A stretch of 64,000 nucleotides of DNA from Cellulosimicrobium composti (GCF_009711085.1 NZ_WMKA01000003.1:1-64000), one strand, 5' to 3'; numbered from the stretch's first letter, positions 40,359 through 50,800 are shown. Numbers and translations are program-made. The notes: generated by a model from the sequence alone, not told the origin.

Positions 40359-43253
40359 TCAGCGGCCGTACGACACCGCGCGGGTCGTCGTCACCGCGTC
40401 GGTCGAGCGCGTGACGGTGACCGTGGCCTCGCCGGCCGGGGCCTGACCGAGCCGGCTCGCGAACGCCTGGTACGCGTTCGCGCCAGGCTCCACGCCGGCG
40501 AAGGTCCGGCTCCCGTACGGGGTGCTCACGACGACGTCCACCGGGACGTCCTCCTCGTTCACCACGCGCACGGCGACGTAGTCCTTGCCGGCGAGCGCGC
40601 GAAGGCTCGCCTCCGCCGCGAACGCGACGCCCTGGGTCGGGGCGGGCTCCAGCGACGCGACGGCGAGCGCGAGCGCCCGTGCGGGGGCGTCGGCCTGGTT
40701 CTGGGTCGACGGCGCGGTCGTCGACCGCGCCCAGGCGAGCGCCTGCTCGACCGCGGCCCAGGAGTCCGGCGTCCAGCCCGTCGGGTCGAGTCCCTCGGCC
40801 TCGGCGACGACGGCGTCGAGCGCCGTCCGGTCGGCGCCGCCGTCCGCGTCGAGCACGTCGCTCAGGAGGAAGTGGTCGAAGTCGACGTGCCCCCCGGTCT
40901 GCTCCTTCGCGTAGGAGAAGAGGCCGAACCGGTAGCCCATGAAGTGGGACAGGCTCCAGTCCATGACGAGCGGCCCCTGGCGCGGCCCGAGCGGCTGCCA
41001 CGTGCGCCCGTCGAGGCTGTAGGAGTACTGCACCCAGAGCTGGCCGTCCGGCGAGGCGAAGTCGGCGTCCGCCTTGAGGTGCACGTCCGTGCGCTCGCCG
41101 AGCGGGACCTGCGAGCCGGGGACGAACGACTCGACCGCCTCGCGGTCGATCGTGTCCGTGAACGGCTGGAGCCGCGTGACGAGTCCCAGCGTGCGCTCGC
41201 CGGCGACCTGCTGGACGCCCGCGTACGCGAAGCTGCGGCCGTAGACGGCCAGGCCGGCGACATCGCCGTCGAGCATCCCCGACACGTCGAGGCGGGTCTC
41301 CGCGGAGGCCGTCGGCCCGAAGGTGCGCTGGCCGAGCGTGTTGCGCGCCTCCTCGAGGTAGGTGAGGTCGCGCCCGGGCGCCTTGGTGTACTCCGCCTCG
41401 CCGGTCACGACGTGCCCGTTGGTCAGGCGCAGCCAGCCCTCGCGCTCGGTGAGGGACCAGTACCGGTTGTCCGGCGCGTGGTTCCACTGCCAGGCGAGGT
41501 CGAGGTCCGAGCCGTTGTACGACACCTCCTCAAGCGTGGGCGTCTCGACGTCCGGCGCGCGGCCGACCACGGACACGTCGTCCAGCAGGTACTCGACGCT
41601 CGACGACGGCGGCTGCGGGTTCGCCCACGGCGTCTCGACCGCGAGCTTGAACGCGCTCACGTCCGTGCCGGCCGGCACCGTGTAGGTGCCGCTGACCGTG
41701 GTCCACTCCCCCGGGGTCGTGTCCGCCCAGGCCAGGGTCTTCACGCCCGCGCCCCAGTCGCCGACGAGGTTGAAGCGGACCTGCGCGGGCCCGGTGGCGT
41801 ACCGGACCCGGGCCGAGACCTCGTAGGTCACGCCCGCCTGGATCTTCCCGCCGAGCTGCTGGTTCGGTCCCGACCCGTTGAGCGTCCGGCCGCTGACGCG
41901 CAGCGCCGCCGCCCCCGACGCCGGGCTGCTCCGGTCGAGCGCCAGGGTCGCCCCGAACTGCGCGGCCCAGGGCGCGGTCGTCGCGTCCTCGAACCCGGGG
42001 TTGGCGACGAGCTCGACGCCGAGCAGGGACTCGTCGTACGTCGGAGGCTCCGGGACCTCCCAGACGGTGTCGCTGAACGCGCGGTGCTCGGCGTCGTTCG
42101 CGAAGTCGTCGGAGGCGACGATGCTCTTCAGCCGCTCGCGTCGCTCGGTCGCCTCGTCGAGCACGATCGGCTTGGCGAACGTGTCGCCGACGCGGACGAC
42201 GCCGTCGTCGCCGAACGTCGGCCAGCCGTCCTCCCACGTCGCCGGGATGAGCGCGGGGATGCGGCCGAGCGGGTAGGTGTCGCGGAAGAACATCCCCCAC
42301 CACTCGTAGCCGCCCGCGCCGTCGGGCACCTCGACGAGCCCGCCCTGGGCGAAGCCGTCCGAGTTCAGCGCGCTGCGCGCCTCGTACGGGTTCGACCCGT
42401 CGGCGGTCTCGTAGCGCCCCAGGAGGTGCGGAGAGCGGAAGAGCACCTCCTGCCGGTTCTGGCCGCTGGGCCACGTGATGATCGCGACGTAGTACTCGCC
42501 GTCGATGTAGTGCACCTGGGCGCCCTCGAACAGCCCGCCGATGAACCGCTCGCCCGCGTAGTCCTCGGCACGGAAGATGTTCGGGAAGTCCGCCTCGATC
42601 GCGGTGAGGTCGTCGTTCAGCCGGACGGCGCTCGTCGCGCCCGAGCCGTAGAAGATGTACGGCGTCCCGCCGTCGGCCTCGTCGAAGAACAGCGACGGAT
42701 CGTGGAACCCCCGGCCGAGCGCCGTGCGCTCCCACGCGCCGTGCTCGACGTCGTCCGTGCGGAACAGGTAGGACCCGCCCAGGTCGTTGGTGTTGAACAC
42801 CACGTAGAAGGTGCCGTCGTGGTAGCGCAGCGACGACGCCCACTGGCCGTTGCCGTAGCCGTTCCGACCGTTGCGCAACGACGACACGTCGCCCACGCCG
42901 AGCCGGTCGTAGACGTACCCGACGATCTCCCAGTTCACCAGGTCGTAGGACTTCATGATCGGCGCACCCGGAGCGAGGTGCATCGTCGTGCTGATCATGT
43001 AGTAGACGTCGCGCCCCTCGTCGCTCTCGGCGGCGGGAACGCGCGCCACCGAGATGTCGGGGACGTCGCTGCGCAGCAGCGGCACGCCGTACGTCCCGTC
43101 ACCGCGGTCGGTCGTGGTCAGTCCGGTGATCGTGCCTGCTCCCCCCGGTGCGTCGTCCGACTCGCCCGGCACCACGGCGGACGCCGTGCTCGCGCCGAGC
43201 GCGAGCACCCCCGCCAGCGCCGCGGCGACCACGGTCCTCACCTGTCTGCTCAT
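40359..43253 (-). CDS. Secreted GH43 xylosidase/arabinofuranosidase with CBM
   Basis: 964 residues. Signal peptide (to ~26, LALGASTASA), GH43 propeller (about 40-400), CBM4/9-like domain (about 430-575), a C-terminal concanavalin-like GH43 sandwich (about 580-800), a short helical linker and the locus-specific C-terminal domain (about 878-964). GH43 residues: Asp66 in VPDISVARV, Asp185 in GFHDPSLFF, Glu243 in LFEGAQVHY, a subfamily 12-like pattern seen in beta-xylosidase/alpha-L-arabinofuranosidase. Its C-terminal domain is unusual: both cysteines kept by the six paralogues are missing (RALAGK instead of RCLAGK, and YGR at the end). A palindrome at 43304-43319 precedes it. Confidence 0.87.
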   Translation of the reverse strand: MSRQVRTVVAAALAGVLALGASTASAVVPGESDDAPGGAGTITGLTTTDRGDGTYGVPLLRSDVPDISVARVPAAESDEGRDVYYMISTTMHLAPGAPIMKSYDLVNWEIVGYVYDRLGVGDVSSLRNGRNGYGNGQWASSLRYHDGTFYVVFNTNDLGGSYLFRTDDVEHGAWERTALGRGFHDPSLFFDEADGGTPYIFYGSGATSAVRLNDDLTAIEADFPNIFRAEDYAGERFIGGLFEGAQVHYIDGEYYVAIITWPSGQNRQEVLFRSPHLLGRYETADGSNPYEARSALNSDGFAQGGLVEVPDGAGGYEWWGMFFRDTYPLGRIPALIPATWEDGWPTFGDDGVVRVGDTFAKPIVLDEATERRERLKSIVASDDFANDAEHRAFSDTVWEVPEPPTYDESLLGVELVANPGFEDATTAPWAAQFGATLALDRSSPASGAAALRVSGRTLNGSGPNQQLGGKIQAGVTYEVSARVRYATGPAQVRFNLVGDWGAGVKTLAWADTTPGEWTTVSGTYTVPAGTDVSAFKLAVETPWANPQPPSSSVEYLLDDVSVVGRAPDVETPTLEEVSYNGSDLDLAWQWNHAPDNRYWSLTEREGWLRLTNGHVVTGEAEYTKAPGRDLTYLEEARNTLGQRTFGPTASAETRLDVSGMLDGDVAGLAVYGRSFAYAGVQQVAGERTLGLVTRLQPFTDTIDREAVESFVPGSQVPLGERTDVHLKADADFASPDGQLWVQYSYSLDGRTWQPLGPRQGPLVMDWSLSHFMGYRFGLFSYAKEQTGGHVDFDHFLLSDVLDADGGADRTALDAVVAEAEGLDPTGWTPDSWAAVEQALAWARSTTAPSTQNQADAPARALALAVASLEPAPTQGVAFAAEASLRALAGKDYVAVRVVNEEDVPVDVVVSTPYGSRTFAGVEPGANAYQAFASRLGQAPAGEATVTVTRSTDAVTTTRAVSYGR

Positions 43254-43303
43254 CTCGTTCTCCTCCTCGTCGAGGTCGTGCTCGGATCGTGCGGAGATCG
43301 GTC

Positions 43304-43319
43304 TCGATACCGATATCGA
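43304..43319. promoter_or_regulatory. Palindrome TCGATA-CCGA-TATCGA upstream of GH43 gene
   Basis: Perfect six-base arms with a four-base spacer and a central CG, 51 bases before the start at 43253. It is A+T-rich for this genome and differs from the LacI-type sites elsewhere in the locus, so a second regulator may act here. I cannot name it. Confidence 0.45.
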
Positions 43320-43345
43320 CCTCCGGCGCCGCCGGGGAGGGCCCC

Positions 43346-43397
43346 GGTTCGCCGAGGGAGCCCAGGGCTCGCGGCCCCGGCACTCCCTCGACGAACC
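43346..43397 (-). terminator. Hairpin after the 1392-residue gene
   Basis: 15-base arms (43346-43360 with 43383-43397, one mismatch) around a 22-base loop, about 30 bases past the stop codon. Outer GC-rich arms extend it further. Confidence 0.65.
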
Positions 43398-43426
43398 CTG
43401 GTGCTCCCCCCCGGCGGACTGCGGTT

Positions 43427-46400
43427 CTAGGCGCAGGCGCGGGCGTCGACGGCGACGTCGTACGCCGTGGCGACGGGTATGCCGTCGACCACCGCCGTGC
43501 CGCTGACGGTGACGACACCCTCGGGCACCGACGTCGCGCGCGACGCGAACGACTGGTACGCGCTCGCGCCCGGGGCGACGGCCGTGAACGACCTCTCCCC
43601 GAACGGCGTGGTCAGGGTGACGTCCGCCGGCACGGCGCCCGTGTTCGTCGCCCGCACGGCCACGTAGGCCTTCCCGGCGAGGCAGCGCGAGGACGCCTCG
43701 ACGTCGAGCGGCACGACGGCCGCCGTCCCGGGCACGATCTGGACCGTGTACGTCGTCGCGGTCACGTGGTCCTGCGCGACGCCGACGACCTCCACGGTCC
43801 GGGCGCTCCCGTCCGCGGAGAGCGGCACGACCCGACCCTGCGTGTCGTCGACCAGCACGCCGTCGACGCGCACGAGGCCGCTCGGCACGTGCGGGTCGGC
43901 GTCGAGCACGACGCTCGTCGTGCCCTCGGGCACGGTGAGCGTGTAGTCCGTCACCGCCGGGTCGAACGCGGGTGCGAGCGACCCCGTGTCGAAAGCGAGC
44001 GCGGCGAGCCTCGGTGTCGTGTCGTACGTCGCGGCGCGGTCGACACGCACCCCGAACACTCCCCCGGCCCAGCCGCCCGTCGCCTGGAAGCGCACGGTCA
44101 CCACGGGGATGCGCTCACCGTCCTCGTCGAGCACGTACTCGCCCGCGCTGTCGACCTTCCAGCGCGTGCCCTCCCCGATCTCGAGGTACTTCGCGGGGAG
44201 CTGCGTCGTGTCGACGTAGAACCCCTGCTCGTCCTTGGTCGGGGCGTTCGCGACGGTGGTGATCGTCTTCAGCTTCTCGTCGTTGACGTACACGTCGAAC
44301 ACGCGGCCCTGGTCGCCCGAGTAGAGCGTGACACCCAGGTGGTTCGACGTCGACGCCGGGTCGATCATCAGGTCGTAGCTGAACCAGCCGGTGCCGTTCG
44401 CGTGGCGGAACTGGCGGCCCGAGAACGTCCCGACCGACGACCCGCTCTGCTGGAGGTTCTTCGCGTTCTCGAAGTTGTTGTTGTCGAAGCTCGTGAGGCT
44501 GTCGACGGTGCGGTCGGCGTCGCGCAGCTCCTGCTTGGCGCGCAGGATGCGCTCCTGCGACGCCGCCGAGTCCGGCTCGTCGAGGTCGAGGTAGAGCCCG
44601 TAGGTCACGTCCCAGTTGGTGTGGTGGGGCGTGAACACGAGGTCGCCGCCGTCGGCGGTGTTGCGCAGACGGAGCTGGATCCGGCCGTCCGCGTCGTCCT
44701 CGACGCGCACCAGGTTCTCGGTGATGCGCTCCTTCCACTCGTCCGCGCCCATGCCGGCGGCGGTGATGGTGGTCTGCGCGTCGGCATCGCGCGTCGACGA
44801 GCGCACGAGGATGCCCGTGCTCTGCGACGCCGGCTCCGGCACCTCGCCGAGGTCCGCCGACAGGACGACCGGCCCGTACCGGAAGGCGACGAAGTACGGG
44901 TTGTCGGGGGTGTCCACGACGGACGCCGCCATCGGCATCGTGTACCGGACGACGTCGCCCGCGGTGACGGGCAGCACGACGTACCCGCGCGACACGTGCG
45001 GCTCGACGGCGGCGCCGTTCACCTCGACGCCCGGGTCGCCGGCGATCCACGACGGCACGCGCAGGCGCAGGGTCGCGCCCTCGGCGACCGCACCGCCCTC
45101 GAGCGCGTCGACACGGAAGGTCACCGTGTCCTCGTTCGGCAGGTTCGCCTCCTGCGTGAGCCGCAGGTTCTGCTCCGCGTGCTCGACCGTCGAGGAGAAG
45201 AACATGTTGACCCACACGGAGCCCTGCCCGGTGAAGTAGATCGAGTCACCGAGCTTGGAGAAGTTCTCCATGCCCGTGCCGGTGCAGCACCAGAACTCGG
45301 TGAACGGCAGGTTGTACACGCGGTGGTAGCCCGAGGCCATGGGGTTGAAGTACGTCGTCGTCCCGGTCTCGGGGTTCTGCGACGCGAGGATCGTGTTGAT
45401 GAACGCGTTCTCGTAGTAGTCCGCGTACCGCACGTCCTTGCTCAGCTTGAACAGCTCGCGCGCGAGCTTGAGCATGTTGTACTCGTTGCACGTCTCGGCC
45501 GTCTCGGCGTTGCGCGCCGTGCCCTGCTCGGCCGCGTGCTCGTGCAGCGAGCCGGGTGCGTGGAAGTGCTCCGCCTGGCTGTTGGCCCCGGTGACGTACG
45601 TGTGGTCGCGCACGACGATGTCGAAGAAGTTCTCCGCCGCCGCGAGGTACATCGGCAGCTCGTCCTTCTCCGCCGGGGTGAGCAGGTCGTAGTACTCGGG
45701 GTTCTGCGTGAACACGCGGTAGCGCTTGAGCGCGCCGAGCAGCTTGGGGATCTGCGTGTTGGCGTGCTTGCCCGGGAGCACGTCCTGGCCCGCGGCGAGC
45801 TGGCGGAAGAACGCGACCTCGTCGAACGCCTCGGCCGCCTCCTTGATGCGCACGTCGCCCGTGAGGTCGAACAGCTCGTACAGCGCCTCGTTCATGCCGC
45901 CGTACTCGGTGCGCAGCATGACGTCGGTGCTCGGCAGCTTCGAGACGCGTCCCTCCACGTACAGGCCGAACTCCGTCGCGACGGAGAGCGCCTGGTCCCC
46001 GACCGGCCCGTCCACGTACTCGGCGACGTCGAGCAGCCCCGCGAGCACCTTGTGGAGGTTGTACCAGGGCACGATGACGTTCTCGTCCGACGTCCCGGTG
46101 CCCTGCACCTGGTCGAGGATCGACTCGCGGAACGCGGACACGTACCCCGCGGAACCGGGGTGGGCCGCCGCGTAGGCGTCCTGCACGCGCGAGAGCCCCC
46201 CGACCGCCTCCTCGATCTCGGTGAACAGCGCGTCCTTGGTCGCCGGGTCCTGCGTCGACGACCACGACATGGCGAGCGCGGACATGTAGTGGCCGAACGC
46301 GTGGCCGCGGAAGTTCACGGCGTTGCTGCGCTCCCAGCCGCCGTAGCCCGCCGGCGTCGTCGGGGCGAGCCCGCCGACCTTGTAGAACTCGTAGAGGAAC

Positions 46401-47605
46401 GTCTCGGAGTCGAGGCTCAGCAGGTACTCGTGCTCCTTCGCCGCGGCGTTCTGGAGGAAGTCGTCCGAGAGCAGCACCGACGGCAGCCCCGTGTCCTCGA
46501 GCGGCGTCTCGTCGACGAGCGCGGGCACGACGACCTCGAGGTCGCGCGTCACGGGATCCCCGTCGAGGTAGCGCACCGTCGCCGTGAGCGTCACGTGCGC
46601 GTCGTCCTCGCCGATCGCCGGCCGGACCACGGTCCCGTCGGTCGCGACCACGTCCGGGTGCGACGACCGCCACGTCACGGTCGACCCACGCGAGCCCGTC
46701 GTCGGCAGCACGAGCGCGACGGTCGCGCGCTCGGGCAGCGACAGCGCGTCGGCGTCGTCCTGCGCGATGGCGTCGCGGTCGACCGTGCGCCCGCTCTCCT
46801 CGTAGAGCCCCACGACGTCGCCGAGGCCGGCGACGGCGTCGTACACGCGGTAGTCGTCGAGCGCCGCCTTGAGGTAGGCCCCGTTGTACTGCGGCCCGTT
46901 GAACCCGATCGTCTTGGGCAGGGCCGGGTCCGAGCCGAGCACGCCGGTCGCGTCGCCGCCGACGGCGTTCGCGACCGTGGACGGCACCTTCTCCCCGTTG
47001 CGGTAGAACGCGACGTCCTTGGTCGCGTGGTCGTACGTGACGACGACGTGCGTCCACTCGTCCGCGGGGAAGAACGCCGCGCGGTCGGAGCTGGCCACCC
47101 GCACCTTGTACGGCTGGCCCGACGCCGGCCCGACGGACAGGGCGAGCGGCACGGTGTCCGACTCGCTCGACAGGTACCAGCCGTCCGAGTTGTACGCGCG
47201 CTTGTTCCACGTGATGACGTGCTCGCCCGACAGCTTCCCGCTGGGCTCCACCCAGAACGAGAGCGTGAGGTCCTCGGGCTGCAGCGCGGTGGAGGTGCCG
47301 AGGTCGAGGTACGTGCTCCCGGCGAGGCGCAGCGCCTGCCCTCTCCCGTCGACCCCGTCGACGTACGAGTAACCGGTGGGCGGCGAGCCGTCGTGGCCCT
47401 TCAGCGTCACGGGGTGGGCGAGCGCGCCGGAGTCGGCGACGTCGCCGTCGAACGCGAGGTCGAGGACGGGCGCGGGCAGCGCGTCGGCCGCGACGGCGGA
47501 CGGCGCCCACGTGGTCAGGGCGAGCGCGGCGGCGGCCGCCACGGCGGCCAGCCGGGTCGCGCCGCCGGGTCGACGGCGGACGCCGTCCGTCGGTCGGGGG
47601 TGCAT
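43427..47605 (-). CDS. Secreted LamG-DUF1680 beta-L-arabinofuranosidase (GH127/GH146 type)
   Basis: 1392 residues. Signal peptide (to ~40), LamG domain (about 44-270), atrophied Ig domain (about 278-362), DUF1680 catalytic domain (about 370-990), a further beta module (about 1010-1190; HLGVTLYSGDQGRVFDVYVNDE, the DUF6805/DUF4986-like region), a cadherin-like beta-sandwich (about 1205-1290; LAPAFDPAVTDYTLTVPEGTTSV) and the shared C-terminal domain (about 1297-1392). Zinc/nucleophile residues are conserved: Glu704, Cys706 (AETCNEYNMLKLA) and Cys773-Cys774 (FWCCTGTGMEN). Together with the gene at 27424 it gives two different beta-L-arabinofuranosidases in one locus. Confidence 0.88.
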   Translation of the reverse strand: MHPRPTDGVRRRPGGATRLAAVAAAAALALTTWAPSAVAADALPAPVLDLAFDGDVADSGALAHPVTLKGHDGSPPTGYSYVDGVDGRGQALRLAGSTYLDLGTSTALQPEDLTLSFWVEPSGKLSGEHVITWNKRAYNSDGWYLSSESDTVPLALSVGPASGQPYKVRVASSDRAAFFPADEWTHVVVTYDHATKDVAFYRNGEKVPSTVANAVGGDATGVLGSDPALPKTIGFNGPQYNGAYLKAALDDYRVYDAVAGLGDVVGLYEESGRTVDRDAIAQDDADALSLPERATVALVLPTTGSRGSTVTWRSSHPDVVATDGTVVRPAIGEDDAHVTLTATVRYLDGDPVTRDLEVVVPALVDETPLEDTGLPSVLLSDDFLQNAAAKEHEYLLSLDSETFLYEFYKVGGLAPTTPAGYGGWERSNAVNFRGHAFGHYMSALAMSWSSTQDPATKDALFTEIEEAVGGLSRVQDAYAAAHPGSAGYVSAFRESILDQVQGTGTSDENVIVPWYNLHKVLAGLLDVAEYVDGPVGDQALSVATEFGLYVEGRVSKLPSTDVMLRTEYGGMNEALYELFDLTGDVRIKEAAEAFDEVAFFRQLAAGQDVLPGKHANTQIPKLLGALKRYRVFTQNPEYYDLLTPAEKDELPMYLAAAENFFDIVVRDHTYVTGANSQAEHFHAPGSLHEHAAEQGTARNAETAETCNEYNMLKLARELFKLSKDVRYADYYENAFINTILASQNPETGTTTYFNPMASGYHRVYNLPFTEFWCCTGTGMENFSKLGDSIYFTGQGSVWVNMFFSSTVEHAEQNLRLTQEANLPNEDTVTFRVDALEGGAVAEGATLRLRVPSWIAGDPGVEVNGAAVEPHVSRGYVVLPVTAGDVVRYTMPMAASVVDTPDNPYFVAFRYGPVVLSADLGEVPEPASQSTGILVRSSTRDADAQTTITAAGMGADEWKERITENLVRVEDDADGRIQLRLRNTADGGDLVFTPHHTNWDVTYGLYLDLDEPDSAASQERILRAKQELRDADRTVDSLTSFDNNNFENAKNLQQSGSSVGTFSGRQFRHANGTGWFSYDLMIDPASTSNHLGVTLYSGDQGRVFDVYVNDEKLKTITTVANAPTKDEQGFYVDTTQLPAKYLEIGEGTRWKVDSAGEYVLDEDGERIPVVTVRFQATGGWAGGVFGVRVDRAATYDTTPRLAALAFDTGSLAPAFDPAVTDYTLTVPEGTTSVVLDADPHVPSGLVRVDGVLVDDTQGRVVPLSADGSARTVEVVGVAQDHVTATTYTVQIVPGTAAVVPLDVEASSRCLAGKAYVAVRATNTGAVPADVTLTTPFGERSFTAVAPGASAYQSFASRATSVPEGVVTVSGTAVVDGIPVATAYDVAVDARACA

Positions 47606-47700
47606 CGTTGCTCCTCAGGGTCGCGCGCGGGCGTCGTCGCCCGCGTGTGGGAGGTCGAACAGGTGGTCACGCGACGGCGTCGTCGCGCGGTCGTGCGAGA

Positions 47701-47759
47701 GCGGCCCGCGCACGACGCGCGGGCCGCGCCCTCGTGGCCCGCCGGACCGGCCACGAGGG
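47701..47759 (-). terminator. Two adjacent perfect hairpins after the GH51 gene
   Basis: Stem 1: 47729-47739 with 47749-47759 (11 bp, nine-base loop). Stem 2: 47701-47711 with 47717-47727 (11 bp, ACGAC loop). They lie about 90 bases past the GH51 stop. The rest of the 240-bp gap holds no gene. Confidence 0.7.
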
Positions 47760-47845
47760 AAGCAGGCACTCGCGAAGGAGGACCGGCGGTCGCGAGGTAG
47801 GGCTCGAGGCCTCTCCCCCGCGACCAGAGGTCCTCCCTCGCCGGG

Positions 47846-50800
47846 TCAGCCGCAGTCGAGCGCGTCGTAGGGGACGTCGAGGGTCGCGGTGACCTGCTCA
47901 CCGTCGACCACCGCCGTGCCCGTGACGGTCGCGGTGCCGGCCGGGGCCGACGTCGCGCGCGCCGCGAACGACTGGTACGCGTTCTTGCCGGGCGCCACGT
48001 CCGCGAACGCCTTCTGCCCGAACGGCGTCGCGAGCGTCACCGAGACCGGGACGTCCTCGCCGTTCGTCGCGCGCACGGCGACGTACGCCCTGCCCGCGAG
48101 GCAGCGCGGCGAGGCCTCGACCGCGAGGTCGAGCTCGGGCGCCGCGTCGGGCGCGTGCAGCCGGACGAACGTGATCGAGTGCGCGGGGAACTCGTAGGAG
48201 AACTCCTCGCCGACGCCCGACAACGTCCGCTCCACCGGGACGACCCGCTCGGGGTCGGCCTTGGTGTTGGTGTCCGACGGCGCGCCCACCATCTCCGTGA
48301 CCGTCGCCTCGGACGCGATGCCCTCGGAACCCTCGACGTGCACCTGCGTGCGGGCCGCGGTCGCCGTCGGGTTGACGACCTTGACGACGACGTCGCCCGT
48401 GTCGTCGTCGCGCGTGACGACCTGGTAGAGCGACTTGGTCGACGGCTGCTCGTAGGACATCTGGAGCTCGCCGTCGAGGTAGAGCTCGATGGTCGAGCCC
48501 TCGACGACGACCTTGACGTGGTACGGCTGGCCGGCCTCGATGCTGTGGTTCTCGACGGCCTTCACCTCGTTGGCGCTCCCGCCCGACGCGCGCTGGAGGG
48601 CCTGGCGGGTGTTGTTCCAGCCGCCGAGGTTCCACCAGTAGTAGTCGTTCGGGCCGCCCGCGGCGAAGCCGACGAGGAAGCCCTCGGCGCCGGAGGTCTT
48701 GCGCGCGTCGAGCTCGAGCGTGTAACTCGACCAGTCCTTCGCGTACGCACCGGCGACGATCGACCGGGCGTCGGTGACGTTCGTCGCCGACTGCACGTAG
48801 GCGCCGTCCTGCGCGGCCCACGTGCCGGCTTGCGGCTCCCACCGGTCGGCGCCGGACTCGAAGTCGTCCGAGAAGAGCACCTCGCCGCTCGCGTTGTCGG
48901 TCACGCGGACGTTGTCGTACTGCGCGGCCGTGTTCCACGTGGAGAGGAACACGCCGCCGTCGACCGTCGCGTCGGCCGGCGCCGGGCCGGAGTGCGTGCT
49001 GGGCACCACCTCGTCACCGGCGTTCGCGGAGAACAGCTGCTGGACGTAGTAGTTCACCGAGCCCCACGACTCGTCGTTGTCGAACCAGATCGCGTCGGGC
49101 GACCACTGGACGTACGACTCGTTGGCGAGGAGCGGTGCGTACGACGCGAGCCGGACGACGTCGGAGTTGCGCTCCAGACCGGTCATGAACGACGCCTCCG
49201 CGAGCGCGTTGGCGAACGTGTTGCCGCGCGACGCGTACTCGCCGAGGAACACGTGCGGCCCCTCGCGGTCGTAGGAGTCGTAGCGCTCGTCGTTCTCGAG
49301 GAACCACTGCGGGTCGTTGTAGTAGTGCTCGTCGACGAGGTCGACGTCCTGCTCGCGGTTGAACTCCCAGAGCTCGTCGAAGCGCTGTCCGGTGTCGTCC
49401 GGGCCGGAGTTCGAGATGATCTGGATGTCCGGGTAGGCGGCCGCGATCGCGTCGCGGAACGCCGGGAAGTTGGCCTCGAACGTCTTCGTGTTCTCCTCGT
49501 TGCCGAGCCCGATGTACTTCAGGCCGAACGGCTCGGGGTGGCCCAGCTCGGCGCGCACGGCGCCCCACTCGGTCGTGACGTCGCCGTTCGCGAACTCGAT
49601 GAGGTCGACCGTGTCGTCGACCCAGCGCTGGATCTGCGCGGGGTCCTTCATCTCGGGGATGGTGCTGCCGCAGCCGTTGGCGCCGACCGACACCACGGGC
49701 AGCGGCGTCGCGCCGAGGTCCTCGGCGAAGAGGAAGTACTCGAGGTACCCGATGCCGTACGACTGGTTGTAGCCCCAGAAGTTCCAGTTGGTCGCGCGCT
49801 CCTCGACCGGGCCGATCGTCTCCTTCCACTGGTACGTGCGGCGACGGTCGGTGAAGCCCGACTCCTCGTACGAGCGGAACGTGCCGACGTTCGTCACGCA
49901 ACCGCCGGGGAAGCGCAGGAACTGCGGGTCGAGCGCGTCGATCTTCTCCGCGAGGTCCTTGCGGAGCACGGACTTCCCGTTGACCGGGCCGACCCAGGTG
50001 TCCTGCGGGAAGAGCGAGACCTGGTCGAGAGCGAGCGTGCCCGCCGCGCCGGAGAGGAGCGCGAGGCGCCCGGCGTTCGTCGTGCCGGTCGCGGTGAGCG
50101 TGACGTCGTACTTCTTCCACGCGTTCGAGCCGTCGACCGCGACCTGGCCGGTCGCGTACGCCGTGGTCCCGGCAGCGTCCTCGACGCGCACGGTGACGGT
50201 CTGCGCCGTCGCCGACCGCGCCCAGACGGAGAAGTCGTACGACCCCCCCTCCTCGACGAACAGCCCGGTGTTGTACCCGGCGTTGCGCACCCCGGCGCCC
50301 GCGGCGGTCGTCGTGAGGGCGAGATAGCTGCGGTTCGTCGCGTTGAGCCGCCCGGCGTCGTTCACGACCTGCGTCGTCGCCGTGGCCCCGCCCCTGTTCG
50401 CGGTGCTCCACGCGGTGAGGCCGGTGAAGGACCCGTTGTCCTGGTTGTTGAACTCGAACGACCGGTTGCGCACGAGCTCGGCGTACAGGCCGCCGTCGGC
50501 CGCGTAGTTGATGTCCTCGTAGAAGATGCCGTACAGCTCGTCGCTCATCTCGGTGCGCTCGCCGGCGAGGTCCACGGTGATCTCGTGGTCCGCGCTCGTG
50601 GCGGGCGTGATCCTGAGCTTCGTGGCTGCCTCGCGCGGGCCGAGCACGAGCGCGCCGTCGGACGCACGCACGCCGGCGTACAGCTCGGGGTCCGCCGCGC
50701 TGCGCAGCCAGACCTTGCCGCCGCCCGCGTCGGTGAGCCGCAGCGCGGCGGCCTCCTCGCCCGCGGCTCCGAGGGAGAGCCGGGACGAGCCGGAGACGAC

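Noticed and set aside
32990-43430. Very long plus-strand open frames (over 1000 codons) across the enzyme genes
   Set aside because: They are antisense shadows created by GC-rich codon bias; the products are Arg/Ala/Val-rich without domains, while the minus strand encodes clear GH43 and DUF1680 enzymes.
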